Of a stretch of DNA of 64,000 nt, positions 47,201 through 59,189 are shown piece by piece; the first letter of the stretch is position 1; each line of letters opens with the position of its first letter. The notes beneath the pieces were generated by a model. It did no database searches. It was not told where the DNA came from and saw only the letters and a list, made by a program, of their open reading frames with translations. This stretch comes from Phanerochaete sordida (Eukaryota > Basidiomycota > Agaricomycetes > Polyporales > Phanerochaetaceae): positions 62,001 through 126,000 of the forward strand of contig BPQB01000022.1 in NCBI GenBank assembly GCA_019973155.2, read 5' to 3'. The position numbers and the translations under genes were made by a program.

Positions 47201-47750
47201 TACGACGGGAACGGCTAGCTCGGTGAATGACTTGAGGGGCGGCGGACGGTTGGCACGGACGAGAGCTGGTCGTGGTCGTTCGCGGCTCGCGCTGCGGCCA
47301 CTCGGAGGAGAGGACGAAAGGGTATCCGTAGGGTGCTGCTCGAGCGGACGTTCACCTGGAGCTCGTGAGGAATGGCGAGGAGCAGGTACAGATGCTTGCC
47401 CGCGCGCCAGCTGGCGGATGTACTCGCGGCTGGTGTCCAGGCTTTCGGCGTAGCTATGTCGGCGGCATGGACAGTAAGCACTGCAGTAGCAATGTGGCCA
47501 AGGAAAACAATGTGACGCACCCTGAGTCGAACGAGGCCTTTCGCGTCTTCGAAGGCAAGTATTCTCCGAACTCGGACAAGCCATGGTACTCGGTGTCCTG
47601 TTCGGGCTCTGCGCTCGCGGCAGCAGTGGTGAGGTACCACGAGTTACCCTTCCCGTGTGGTTGTCTGGAATCGTAGTGATCGGCGGACATGTGGCGGGTG
47701 TGCCTGGCCTTGAACACGGCTTTCGGCGCAGCGTTGGAAGACATGGTCAC
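44245..47750 (-). CDS. Ras guanine-nucleotide exchange factor (RasGEF)
   Basis: Six exons, complement(44245..44465, 44519..44659, 44712..44838, 44895..44987, 45038..47453, 47521..47750), 1075 aa. The N-terminal half is low complexity (Ser, Pro, Arg), with proline stretches such as PEKELPPPPPDP that might bind SH3 domains. A RasGEF_N region lies near residues 590-720 (TLRALVDHIVDGF through DHALLPAI). The catalytic RasGEF domain begins near 780: DIVDVLFFGKAEGG, IESDIFHSAVPYELYF, NALCLWTVQSIV, the helical hairpin CLEIRNYSSAYSILGGL, and a C-terminal TKLYVRRRMT and RWVFLEHLKQLRKIV. Activates Ras-type GTPases at the membrane by GDP release (Cdc25/Sos-like). An acceptor at 44988 puts exon 3 in the homologous frame; a naive in-frame reading gives a false stop. 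Confidence 0.88.
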
Positions 47751-47839
47751 AAAGAAGTCAGGGTCTGTGGGGTAGCGCGTGAGGTTGTGAGATATGTCAG
47801 AGTGAAAGAAGTTGTTTTACGTGACAGAACCGCGAACGC

Positions 47840-47846
47840 TTTATAT
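47840..47846 (-). promoter_or_regulatory. TATA-like box of RasGEF gene
   Basis: ATATAAA on the minus strand about 90 bp upstream of the ATG at 47750. Confidence 0.4.
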
Positions 47847-47849
47847 TCT

Positions 47850-48440
47850 GCGCCAAAGGGTCGGGAGGCCACAGCGTTGTGGCGCTGGTGGCCTTTGTCG
47901 CCTTGTCAACTTCATGCTGCAACGTGGTTGATGGGGCCACACCGAGACCATTTGTAGCCCCAAAATGGCTTAGCGTTTCTTCTCAAGTCGCTGCTGGCCA
48001 TTTCGCTGGAGATGCGCCGCCTCCTCGAGCCTGAACCGGTCGAGGGATTTCTTGACTTCGACGTATCTTCGTCGCTGGGGAGCTTTCTGTAGTGTGTTTC
48101 GTAGCCATTAATCTACCATACATATCGATTGTGAGCTTCTCTGCTTTGGGTACTGGCAACTGCGAGCAACGCGCAGTCCGAAATCGAGGCCACATATGCT
48201 AAGCGCAGGCGCTCGTTGGGGTGGTTTGGCCAGAGTTCCAGACTGTGAACGGACCGTCGCTGAAACCTGCTAGGCTCATAGCCTATGTTCTCTTGACATG
48301 AACCATTACTTGAGCTCTCAGAGAGACAGTATCCAGGCCGAGATCATTGCAAACACTGCACGGAGAGAACGTACTTCATTTTCCAGTACATTGTACAAGT
48401 ACATTCCGATGCAGAGGCCCGTTCTGACAGAGGTCGCTTT
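47850..48440. other. Intergenic between RasGEF and NmrA-like genes
   Basis: A Lys/Arg-rich minus-strand frame ends near 47970 (RRYVEVKKSLDRFRLEEAAH), but no start or splice model supports a gene. Left unassigned. Confidence 0.4.
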
Positions 48441-49604
48441 TCACAAGCCAAGCTTCGAAACCAAGGACTACACACAGTGCTTTAGCGAGAGTGGTCAACG
48501 CTGACGACAGAAAACTCACTGAATAAGTCATGAAGAGTCCTCCAGGATGGATGCCGCGGTGGCCATAGAACAGCATCATCGGCGTATTGCTGACGTAGTT
48601 TGTGCGTCCAGCGCGGACGAGGGAGTAGTACTCCAAGATATATTCCTTCTCGGCTTTTGAAAAGTCTGTCAGACTCAGATGCCATATTTCACGAGGTAGA
48701 CGAACTTACAATCGTCGACCAACGGATCAGCTGCCTTCAGGATTTGCATAGCTTCGCCCCTACAAGCGAATGAGCATAGCACGGATAGAAGATGATGTTA
48801 ATGGGCGCACTCGGAGATACTTTCGAAGACGAGCTTCATCCCTAGGTTCTGGCTCGCAGCCTCAGCGAGCTTGCGCCCCGAGACGAGCTCAGGTCCGGTG
48901 ACCGTGAGCACTTCGTCGCGCACCCCTTCTGCGAGACCCTGCGGGCCGACGCTGGTGAGGCAGTACGCGCAGACTGCAACGACATCGGCGACTGCAACGG
49001 GCGCGAAGCGGTGAATGTCGTCGATGGGGATTGGGATGCGGCCCTCGGCGTTCATCTCGCGGGAGTACAGGAGGATGTTTTCGGCATAGAAGCCCGCGCG
49101 TACGATGCACGTGCTGTGCGAGGAGCTGGCGGGTGGGCCTTCGGGGTGCGCGGCCATGACGGCGGCCTCGAGGTCGATGAACTCGCGCAGGCGCGGCTGG
49201 CGGTTGTACTCGGCATAGTCGCACCCGGCCGCGCTGAGGAAGACGAGGTTATGCACGTTGCGAGCCGCTTTGGCTGCGTCGATGAGCGTGCGCGTGATTT
49301 CGGCCTTGTCCTTGCGGGCGGGCGGGATCAGCATGCAGGTATCCGCCCATGCTTCCATGTACCCGCGGAGCGCGCGTCGGTCGGTCGGGTCGTACACCAC
49401 GACGTTCAGCCCCGGATAGTCCGCGAAGCCTGCGGCAGCCTCGATGGAAAAGCAAAGTGCCGTGAGCGTGAGGTAGCGGCTCCGATGGGGCTCGGTCATG
49501 AGAAGGTCGATGAGATAACGGCCGGTGAGGCCCTCAGCCGCTGTGACCATGATCTTCCGTGCCGGCTTGGGCACTACTGCTGGTGGCGGAACGGTAGTTG
49601 CCAT
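48441..49604 (-). CDS. NmrA-like NAD(P)-binding protein
   Basis: Four exons, complement(48441..48467, 48520..48665, 48710..48759, 48811..49604), 338 aa. The N-terminus has a Rossmann start, KIMVTAAEGLTGRYLIDLL, with a GxxG-type loop. Further blocks: VVVYDPTDRRALRGYM, NLVFLSAAGCDYAEY, the HSTCIVRAGFYAENILLY region and RFAPVAVADVVAVCAY, in the order seen in NmrA/atypical short-chain reductases. These proteins either reduce substrates or sense the NADP/NADPH state; which applies here cannot be told. The last exon (27 nt) is the least certain part. Confidence 0.78.
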
Positions 49605-51601
49605 AGTGGATAAGTGCGTTTGAGAACAAGAGTTTGGTGGTAGAGTATGGAAAATGATATCAGCGAGATTGCCTGGGCGGTCTTGCTGAAGACGAGCTGA
49701 TATAACATGTCCATCCAGAGGATGACATAACCTATGATGTTTGAAGCACCAGTCAGTAGAACGGTCTAGTGCGGGCCAGTCAGGAGGGGAAGCAGTACCT
49801 AGACGTGGCCGGGCTATCGGAGACCTACGACAGGAGCTTCCGAGGCGAAAGTGGATTTTTCATGGGTCTCTGCGTCTACTTACAGGCTCAACTGCAGACG
49901 AATGCGCTCAGCGTAGACTCTCCTTGTTCAAGAAAGAACACAACATATCGGAGCTGACGAAAGGTACCAGCGAAAACCAGACTTGACGGACATGAACGAG
50001 TTCAACAAGAGAGACGGCCGAAGCGGGTAGCGCCAGGGGGCCAGTTATGGAAACCCTAACCCTATACTGCTTCACTTGCCTTTTTTCAACCAAATTGCTA
50101 CCTGCAGCCACCGTGCTACATTAACATGTTCTGCAGAGCTTGAAGATGTCTTATACGATGAAATTTGTCCAGTGGTAAAAGGTGAGCTTGGCGTTCTTGG
50201 AATTCGAAGGTACAGCGCTTGCACCGTCTCACGACATCAATGCCACCTTCAGTACAGTGACGCATACCTTTTTGCCGCCGCTGCCTCGACTCCGCTTTGG
50301 GATTCATCGACCAGTAAGATATATTTCGTACCATTTCTGTGTCTTGTTGCCATGATGCCAGCGGCGAGGCGAGAGTGACACATTTCTTTAGGTCTTATGC
50401 ACCAAGTACCAGCAGCCCCTCGGGTCGGATATCGCGGTCACCGCTGCCAACCAACGGTATTCCGCAGCGCACGCGTTGACTCGCCTTTGCTAATGATCTG
50501 GGGGTCAGCCTACGACACCCACATTCAGCGGAGGCCGTGTGGTCCAGGAGCTACCGCCTACTAGTATGCGGCGCATGAGGGCACGCCTGACCGTCCGGAC
50601 CTCTCTTTGCCCGCTTACCTCTCAGTGAAGCGACGACATGGTTATTCAACACGTCCGCCACGGGCGTCGTTTGGGTAGGACAGCGGCCGAGGTGAAGGGT
50701 TCACCGGGTCCGAGCTGTGTCAGGTGCCTCGACCGGGCTGGGAGCTGGAGCTGGCTGCCAGAGCGTCGCTCTCGATTCGCTCTCCGTTACTGATTCAGAT
50801 GCTCGGTAAGTTCGTCTGCAACAAGTCTTTGCAATCGTTGACCTCCTCACAGTGCTTTGGAAAAAATATAATGTGACTGGCCACTGGACCAGCTGGCGCT
50901 CGCGGCTCAGGCCCGACGGCTTGAGTGTGAGGCCGAGCGGTGTCAGGCCCGCAAAAGCCCTTTCTTTAGGTGCATGGTCACTCGGCTCGGCACGGCTCGG
51001 CCTGAGACGGCATGAGGCAGGGTACGCGCATCACTAGACCAGTCGCGCCGAAAGGGCGACCACTTTCAGCCTCTAGCAACAGCGCCGGTGGGTAGGCGGT
51101 GATTGGGAATGAACATGTGCGACGGAGTGAGGCCAGCATGCTGTCAGATATACCATCACCATAGCGTCATGCCTGTAAGGCCCACGATCTGTCAGTGCGA
51201 AGTGCTGACATTCTCTGCACTAGGTGCCGTTGCCGGTCACTCCGGGCATACGTAGTCTGCGTGTCTACTCGGGTTTTATTTTCTGCTTGCCCGTTGACGG
51301 CATCCTTCAGACGGAAAATAGAGCTTGAACCGCGTACGCATTGACCCGCTTATACGATACCTATGCTGATATACTTCGCTCAGCAATGAACGTAGCGTGG
51401 TAGCCAGCCGGGATCCCATTCGCTCCGACCGCTCACAAGGATCGGGCTGCCCATAGCACTGGCCGAGCATTCACCTCCAGAAATTTATCACGGTACGTTT
51501 CAGTTGTCCAAGGTTTGATGCTTGCGCGCGGTCGGCGGCGCGAGGACATTGGGCGACTGCTCTTTCTCTGGTCGCTAAACGCGCACCGGCCGGCGAAGGA
51601 C
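49605..51601. other. Gene-poor stretch upstream of the GMC oxidoreductase
   Basis: About 2 kb without supported genes. Two CCCTAA-like units near 50053-50066 are too few to be an interstitial telomere tract. Confidence 0.5.
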
Positions 51602-51608
51602 TATATAA
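51602..51608 (+). promoter_or_regulatory. TATA box of GMC oxidoreductase gene
   Basis: TATATAA 95 bp upstream of the ATG at 51703. Confidence 0.5.
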
Positions 51609-51702
51609 GGCGGCTTTGCCAGGAAAACTGGTATCACGCATCCCGGTTGTAGACCTCTCAGCATAGCGCAGTACTTATCATCTCTGGAGCCATCGCCTAA
51701 TC

Positions 51703-54700
51703 ATGACCGCATTTCTGAATAACGTCGCTTCCAAGTCTTTTGACTACGTTATAATCGGTGAGGCTACAAATGGATTGTGTTCGACAGGCTAACGAGCCGT
51801 ATTTTCAGGCGGCGGTACCGCAGGCCTCACAGTCGCAGCGCGGCTGAGCGAAGACCCAAACACGACCGTATGCGTCCTTGAAGCCGGGAATGCCAACATC
51901 GACGGCCCCGCCATCTGTGAGCGGTCGACTACCTTTCTACGCGTGCTTCATCAGTCTCACTGACGATGCCAGCGGCTCTTGCCTCCTATGGGCGGCACTA
52001 CGGCGACGAGCGATATGACTGGAACCATGTTACGGTACGGGCTGGCCCCAAGGGAATCGCCACGTTGTTCTGGCTGACCGTTCACACCAGACAAGACAGG
52101 CCCTTGGCGGGGACAGGCGTGTGCCCTGGGCACGGTTTGTGGAGAGCTTCCCGATCTGTTACTACCGCTAACCCGCCAACCCTCATGGACAGCGGGCGAG
52201 GCCTCGGCGGATCGTCTGCAATCAATTTCATGGTGTGGACCAAGCCTCCGGCTGAAGAGATAAACGGTTCGCGGCGTTTGTTCACCTCACAGCTGCGGCC
52301 GCTTCAAAGCTCACGGCCCTTTTTACTGCAGACATGGAACGTCTGGGAAATCCCGGATGGAATTGGAAAAACTACCAGAAATACGCCCAGAAAGCAGAGC
52401 GGTATGTCTACCTCTTTTCCCCAACTATATCCGGGATTTGGAACTGACTATTCGTTTCCTAGATTTATTGAGCCTTCGTCCCCGCAGAAGCAGAAATTCG
52501 GGCTGCCCGGTTACGAGGATAGTGTCTCCAGAAACGGTATGCGCAATCTTTTCAAGGGTTAAGCGCATTTTCTGAGCGACTATCTGCTCAGGCGCAGTTA
52601 TCATTGGGTTTCCAAGGACTATCAGTGAGGCCGAGATCCTCGCACAGAAGGTAAAGTACGTGAAGAGCTGCTCAGCTTCCCTCCTTCTAACGTTTCGCCA
52701 AGGTACTTGTAAATACCGGAATTTTCAAGGCTGCTCAACCTGTAGGTCAATTCTCATTGCATAGGCCAACGATATTGACTTAGACTACTCTTTGAAGTAC
52801 GGCGGGGATGTAAGCGTAGATGTCTATACTCATAGGTATCCTGGCTAACTTGTCGTGACTCAGCCGAACGGTTACTTCTGGACGATGGGCACACACGACC
52901 CCAGGACGTCTACCCGGTCGTACGCTACGACAGTAAGCAGCATTTCTCCTTGTAAATGCGCGCTATCCGACGGTCGCTCACATCCGGATGCAGGCGTACT
53001 ATCTACCGAACAAAGACCGTCCGAATTTGACGGTGCTTATTCGGGCTCTGGCACGCAGGGTCGTCACTAGACCTGGAGCCGATGGCAAACTCAATGCTAG
53101 TGGAGTCGAGTTCATCTACGGCGATGAGACGTATAGCGTTCGCGCTAGTAAAGAAGTCATTCTCTCGGCGGGGTACGCACAGATTTTCCGCTGAAGCGGC
53201 CTGCGGCCGAGCTGACGTCGCGCCAGGTCCATCAAGTCCCCGCAGTTGCTTGAGCTATCAGGCATCGGCCAGCGCGCGGTGCTCGAGAAGGCTGGGATTC
53301 CTGTCAAGATCGACTTGCCTGGCGTAGGCGAGAATATGCAAGAACACTGCGTGGGCGGGTTTAACTACGGTGCGTACATACACAGGTGTCCCCGAACCCC
53401 GCTGACATTCGCGGATGTCCGCAGAGCTCAGAGAGGGTGTCGATTTCCCAACAGCCGACCCCATACGACAGCCAAGTCAGCTGGCCATGCAGCAGGAGCT
53501 CTTGTGTGTGCTGCGTTCTACTCTACGTTCGAGCCTTGGCTGATCTGTCCTGCAGCAAGCGCGGCGAGGGGGCATTCACGCTCGGCATGCCCACCCTCGC
53601 ATTTGTTCCTCTGGAGAGCATCACATCGAGGGCGCAGGATATCTATGAAAAGGCCAAGGCAGAGGTCGACCGTCGTGCGAAGGACGGCGTCGCGCCAGGC
53701 CTTCTCGAGCAGTGGCAGATTCAGCTCGAACGTCTCGCGCCTGGGCAGAACCAGGCGGGCCCCGGTTGTGAGCTCATCTTCTTTGCAGGGAAACTTGATG
53801 CAGGTATGTTCCCTCACCGCTGTCGATGGCTAGCCTCCCAACATGACACACTATAGCGCCACCTGAGGAGGGTAAGAAGTACGTGTTCTTGGCTCCCGCG
53901 ACGAACCATAACTTTTCGCGCGGCTCTATCGTGAGATTCCCTGTGCTCGACGTCGGCGCAGTTGCTGATCTCCGCTGATGATAAGCATGTCACGAGCAAC
54001 GATCCGAGACAAGAAGCAGAAATCGACGCTCGCTACTTCGAACATCAAGTCGGTATGTCGTCCTGGGATACAGAGAAGCTGTACAACATCTGATATTCCA
54101 GTAGACCTCGACATCTTCCTAGAGACCGCAAAGTTTGTCAGGAAGCTCGCGCAGGCATCGCCTTTGCGCGATGTGATAGGTTCGCCTCGTCTTCTGTACC
54201 CATGAAGAGGTCAGCTGAGGTCACTACAGAGAAGGAAGTAGCGCCTGTGCCTGAGATGGGAACAGATGAGCAGCTAGCTGGTACGCCCTGCACGCTTAGT
54301 CGGGGCAGCAGAGCCTTATAATCCGCCAGAATTCCTCAAGCAGACCTTCCATACGAGCCGACGTTTGTTTTCATTCTGGATTTTGCTCTCGCACTACCTG
54401 ACCCTGTCCACGACAGACACGTGCGGCACCTGTTCGATGTTGCCTAAGGAGAAAGGCGGCGTTGTCGACCACACTCTGAAGGTCCGTGCCAACGAGCAGC
54501 CCTAGATTCGCCATCCTGACACATCTCATAGGTGTATGGTACTGATAACTTGCGCGTAATTGACCTGTCAATTCTTCCGCTCCACTTCGCCAGTCACCCT
54601 CAAGGTACAGGGTTCACTCCTCAGTATCCGAGTAGTATACTCATGCATAATGTTCATTCCAGCATCTGTTTATATTTTTGCGGAGATGGGTAGGTTTGGT

Positions 54701-54780
54701 GGCTCCGAATTCAGCTGCTACGTCTAATGAACTCTCTCATACTAGCTTCCGATATCGTCAAGGGCACCTTCGAGACGTAG
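51703..54780 (+). CDS. GMC oxidoreductase, aryl-alcohol-oxidase-like, 24 exons
   Basis: FAD enzyme oxidising alcohols with O2, giving aldehyde and H2O2. Exons: 51703-51757, 51809-51916, 51955-52034, 52091-52134, 52193-52266, 52332-52401, 52463-52536, 52592-52650, 52703-52741, 52765-52809, 52864-52932, 52994-53172, 53227-53369, 53425-53503, 53556-53803, 53857-53930, 53986-54052, 54102-54179, 54230-54280, 54330-54362, 54417-54481, 54532-54604, 54663-54689, 54746-54780; 622 aa, phase kept throughout. Motifs: YVIIGGGTAGLTVAARLSED and VLEAG (FAD binding), GRGLGGSSAINFMVW (GMC signature 1), EVILSAGSIKSPQLLELSGIG (signature 2), NFSRGSI, EIDARYFEH, HTCGTCSMLPKEKGG (near the catalytic His), LKVYGTDNLRVIDLSILPLH. 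No signal peptide is evident, unlike secreted aryl-alcohol oxidases. A truncated relative lies at 11.3-12.3 kb. Confidence 0.88.
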
Positions 54781-55044
54781 TCACGTACCGAATCGGAGCA
54801 GGCACTCACCACACGGGCAACAAGAGGGAAGGGATACGTCGGACGGATCAAGTTTCAACTCATCTGGCGACTACTCGAGATGTGTTGTCTGTATTTGCAA
54901 TCCTAGTGGAACACAATTGGGCCTTCGTGGCTGGCTAGTCTACTCTCCCAAGGAGGCGCACCCCGCCTCGTCGCTGCCATTAATATCACCGACCCAGCAA
55001 GATATCCTGAGCGCCCGACCTTCTCCCAACACATAATCCCTTTC

Positions 55045-56240
55045 CTATAGGCTAGACTTTTGCAAGACAGTGCGTTCAATCCAAGCCTCAAGATCGCGTG
55101 CGATCTCGTCGGCCTTCGAGAGAATGAGCCAATGATCCGCGTCGTACTCCTTCGTCGTGACGCTGTGCTCCTTGAGTGGTTCTGCGCGGAAGGCGGCGTA
55201 GCCGGTCTGCGCGAGGCAGACATGGTCGTTCTTCGCGCCACCAAAGAAGAGCGGCGCGCGCTTTGGCGGAAAGCGCTGCTCGGGCGGGATCTCTGCGCCG
55301 CACGCGTGTCAGCTGGAAGCACCCGCGTCGGAAGAACGGACACGTACGCTGGTCGTCCCGCGAAGACATTCCGCTCGTCATGATCTTGTACCAGCACGTC
55401 GGGCCCGCGAAACCGTTACGCCGGAATGTTTCGATGAACGCGGACTTGTCCGCCGGAGACACGTACGCGGGCAGCGGGGCGGTGAAGCCTTCGAGCAGGC
55501 TGCGTTTAAGCGCACCCACGGGAGCCATGTGGGTGCGCCAGAGTGCGGGGTCGTGCGGCCAAAGGACGCTGATAAACGAGTCGAGCTGTACATGCGGTCA
55601 GTGAGGGCGACAGCGGGTGGAGATGCCGACGTACGTGCGCCTGGATGGTGGCATCCGCGTCAGGCTCACTGAAGAACAGCCAGTAGCCAAATGTCTCAAA
55701 CCCGAGCGCCTTGCGCTGCATCTCGATGAGGGCTTCGAAGTCGATGGGCGGCGTAACTGGCACAAACGGCACCGCGAGGAACGCAGCTGCGATGATGCGC
55801 TCTGGGAACCAGTTCACAAAACGGGACACCGCCTTCGAGCCCCTGTTCGCGTCTCACGGTGAGAAGTCGCGCCTCGCACAGTGCAGAAAGGGCGCATACC
55901 AGTCATGTCCGATAGCGATGACCTTGTCGACGCCCGCCGCGTCGAGCACGTCCGCGAGGTCGCGCGACATCATGCTGGGCACGTACGCAGCGGGGTCGGT
56001 TGGCTTTGCGGTGCCGCCGTAGCCTAGCATGTCTGGGGCGACGATACCATAGCCGTGCTCCTGCAGGTGCGGGACGAGTCGCCGCCAGTCGTGCGTCGTG
56101 CTCGGGAAGCCGTGGCATAGCAACAGCGTGGGCTTGCCGTCGCGAGCTGGCGCGTGGTAGTAGCGGTACGTCAGCCCGCGCGAGGTCACCGTGTCTTTGT
56201 ACAGTGATTCGTCCATGAGGCTGTTGTTGTCGAGGGACAA
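55045..56240 (-). CDS. Alpha/beta-fold epoxide hydrolase, cytosolic copy A
   Basis: Four exons, complement(55045..55292, 55348..55585, 55635..55842, 55900..56240), 344 aa. Motifs: HGFPS, GHDWG (nucleophile Asp; Trp codon split by the first intron), FGYWLFF in the cap, LFFGGAKNDHVC (acid Asp) and DADHWLIL (catalytic His). No signal peptide. Exon lengths 208, 238 and 248 bp are identical to the divergent copy at 57254. An ATG at 56216 within the same frame gives a start aligned with that paralogue and is equally likely. Probably opens epoxides from fatty acids or aromatics; the substrate is unknown. Confidence 0.92.
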
Positions 56241-56267
56241 GGAGAAAGCTTGGCCTTGTAGGCGTGG

Positions 56268-56274
56268 TATTTAT
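56268..56274 (-). promoter_or_regulatory. TATA-like box of epoxide hydrolase copy A
   Basis: ATAAATA on the minus strand, about 28 bp upstream of the ATG at 56240 and 52 bp upstream of the ATG at 56216. The second spacing matches copy B and favours the downstream start. Confidence 0.5.
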
Positions 56275-56279
56275 CCCAA

Positions 56280-57197
56280 ACGTGCACGACGGCTCGGCTA
56301 GAGGTATCAAGTCGGGAGCGCGGCGGTATCACATGCACCTTGCCCAGCTGCCCACATCGTCGCGAACGTCTTCGGAATGATCAAAGCCAGTACGGTCGTG
56401 AACATTCTGACGAGAGGCCGAGCTCTTCTCGTCAGATGGCAAGTGTAGACGCCATGTCAAAGGAGATAAGCTTACAACTTAAGCCAGGTAAGGAGCCTAT
56501 TGTTACCTGAGCGATGAAACGTAAGCAAAGTCAACTGATCCTTTCTGAAGGCAGTAAGCTTGCATTTGAAGCCCCATCACTTACTATGCTTACTACGGTC
56601 CTCTGGGCACTCGATCCATTTCCTGACTCTCTCTGACATCTCTCCGTCTTCCGCGACGATCTCCAGCACGGCCACGTCTCCTCGCTCATCTCTACATTGT
56701 ATCATAGTGGCAGTCTGGTCAGCTTGCCTGTTTTTTGTGGGCTCGCTCAGCATCACGAAATTTTACTCACGGGCCACCGCGTTTGTAATCTGTTCGCGGA
56801 CCAGGCCCCAAGACGTCGCACCAAAAATTTCCTAGCATTAGCTGTCTTGGTACGCAACAAAATACTCCAACACTGTTGCGCGCGCTCTCAGAGTTTCAAC
56901 ACAACCTGCGCCTTCCCAGCTGGGCCTAGGCACCTCGGTCGTGAGACCAGGTATGTTTTCATTTGCTCCCGCGCAGGGTGGATGACTGGCTGCTATCAAC
57001 GACGTCAAGCATGCGAAAGTGTCTCAACGTCCGGCTCTCGTGGGAATGTTTGCGAGCACGATATGCCAGCGAGACCTTGCTTGTCTATGATACACACCAG
57101 GTAGACCTTCTCCCGGCGGCGCCGTCATACGCCGTGAAGAACACGGCGCTCTATGTGACCCCGGACGATACTCGTCGCGCGAGCGGGCCTCTCTGAG
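56280..57197. other. Divergent intergenic region between the two epoxide hydrolases
   Basis: About 0.9 kb, no gene recognised. Both genes have an ATAAATA box at the inner edge, so it is a divergent promoter region. Confidence 0.5.
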
Positions 57198-57204
57198 ATA
57201 AATA
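57198..57204 (+). promoter_or_regulatory. TATA-like box of epoxide hydrolase copy B
   Basis: ATAAATA 50 bp upstream of the ATG at 57254. Confidence 0.5.
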
Positions 57205-57253
57205 CTCGCCAGGGCGACGACTGCTCAGCTCTCTCCTCTTTTCCACGCAAATC

Positions 57254-58432
57254 ATGGACCCGTCGTTGTACAAGGAAACGCAGACCTCGCGCGGGCTGAC
57301 ATACCGTTACTATCACGCACCGGCGCGTGCGGGCAGACCGACACTACTGCTGTGCCACGGCTTCCCGAGCACAGCGCACGACTGGCGGCGGCTCGCGCCC
57401 AGACTTCAGGAGCGCGGCTACGGCGTCGTTGCGCCCGACATGCTTGGCTTCGGAGGTACAGCAAAACCGACGGACCCCGCCGCGTACGTCCCGAGCGCTA
57501 TGTCTCGCGACCTCGCGGACGTACTCGACGCGGCGGGAATTGACAAGGTCGTAGCTATTGGACACGACTGGTGCGTAATGAATCTTTTGGCAAGTGCAGT
57601 ACCGGCTATTCTAATACTGCATAGGGGTGCGAAGGCCGTCTCTCGTCTCGCGAACTGGTTCCCCGAGCGCATCATTGCGGCTGCGTTTCTTGCGGTACCG
57701 TACATATCTGTGACGCCGCCGATAAACTTCGAGGTGTTCCTAGAAATGCAGCGCAAGGAGCTCGGATTCGAGACTTTCGGCTACTGGCTGTTCTACAGCG
57801 AGCCTGACGCGGACGCCATCCTGCAGGCGCACGTAAGACGCTTCTTCGGCACCAGGCGAATGTCTCGCTGAATATTCTTCCGCAGCTGGACGCATTCGTT
57901 AGCCTGGCCTGGCCGCATGACCCCGAACTGTGGCGCACGCGCTTTGCGCCGGTAGGCGCGCTCAAGCGCAGCCTGCTCGAGGACTTCACGGGCCCGCTTC
58001 CCGCGTACGTTTCGCCAGCGGACAAGACCGCCTTCGTCGAGACGTTCCGACGCAACGGCTTCACGGCGCCGACGTGCTGGTACAAGGTCATGACGAGCGG
58101 GATGTCCGCGTGCGACGACGAGCGTGAGTAACACGTCGTTCAAACGCAAAGCGGTTCTACAGCTGACACGCGTACTTAATGCAGAGATCCCGTACGAGCG
58201 CCGCCTTCCGCCCCAGAGCGCTCCGCTTTTCTTTGGCGGAGCGAAGAACGACTACATCTGCCTCGCGCAGACTGGGTACGCGGTGTTTGGCTCCGAAGTT
58301 TTCAAGGAGTACAGCGTCACGACGAAGGAGTACGACGCGGATCACTGGCTTATTCTTTCCACGGCCGACGAGATTGCTCGCGATTTAGACGCGTGGATCG
58401 AGGGTACCGTCCTCAAAACGTCCAGACTCTAG
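57254..58432 (+). CDS. Alpha/beta-fold epoxide hydrolase, cytosolic copy B
   Basis: Four exons, join(57254..57570, 57625..57832, 57886..58123, 58185..58432), 336 aa. Motifs as in copy A: HGFPS, GHDWG with the Trp codon split at the same intron, FGYWLFY, LFFGGAKNDYIC, DADHWLIL. Sequence is very close to copy A over the whole length, so an inverted duplication. Residue differences fall mostly in the cap and near the C-terminus (TVLKTSRL against TVLQKSSL). Confidence 0.93.
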
Positions 58433-58583
58433 CTCGCCCCATCGACAAAGCTGATCCAGTGTCGTAGTATCCGCTCTCTAACGAAGCTATACCTATTGAT
58501 AACTGTAGATGATCATGCTTGCATTGATTCTTCAGAACTCGATCACGGCTTCGACACGACGCTGCTGGTATCTACTACCTTTC

Positions 58584-59066
58584 TCAAAGCTCCTCCTCCT
58601 TGTAATCAGTGCAAGAGTCCTCCTCCTCGACTTCGATACCCGAGGGGATATTGTTGATGTCGTAGTTGTACCTAGATCAGAACGCATTAGATAGCACATA
58701 GTGAGTTATTGGATGTGTGCAAGCTGATCGTAAGGCTAACGATCATGCTCACCAGATGTAGTGGCCACCCTTCGGGCTGCCATAGTTGATACGGATGCGG
58801 CTGCACTGTAGTCAAAAACGTGGTCGTCAGAACACTGAGCAGAACTCGCGAGTCGTGGACTGCGAAGGTGCGAAACTCACAGGCTTCTCGAGGCTGCACC
58901 GGTCTGCGCCGCCGTGGGGCGGGCAGTTGATGAGGTTGCCGGGGTTGCCCGGGTCGGTAATGCGACGCACGAGCACGGGCTCAGGGCCGCGGGCTTCAAC
59001 GCTCATGGCAGAGGCAGTCGCCGCGGCGACGAGAGCGAGAGCGAAGAGAGTGCCGAAGGACTGCAT
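58584..59066 (-). CDS. Small secreted Cys-containing protein, unknown function
   Basis: Three exons, complement(58584..58671, 58753..58805, 58881..59066), 108 aa. A clear signal peptide (MQSFGTLFALALVAAATASA) is followed by a mature part of about 88 residues with four Cys: NCPPHGGADRC, CSRIR and DSC. The C-terminus is strongly acidic (VEEEDSCTDYKEEEL). No homologue recognised. Size, secretion signal and an even Cys number fit fungal small secreted or effector-like proteins; a role is not claimed. Confidence 0.75.
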
Positions 59067-59177
59067 ATTGTGGACGGTGAAGGTGACTTGAAAGCGAAGA
59101 GATCAGATGCTGTTGTCTTTGGGAGTGAAGTGTACGGGGACGCTTGCTGCTGGGTCTAGTAGCGTTGAGGGCCTTTG

Positions 59178-59185
59178 TTTATATA
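59178..59185 (-). promoter_or_regulatory. TATA box of small secreted protein gene
   Basis: TATATAAA on the minus strand about 112 bp upstream of the ATG at 59066. Confidence 0.45.
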
Positions 59186-59189
59186 GTGC

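Noticed and set aside
50050..50070. Interstitial telomere-like CCCTAA units
   Set aside because: Only about two units; expected by chance in a genome of this kind.
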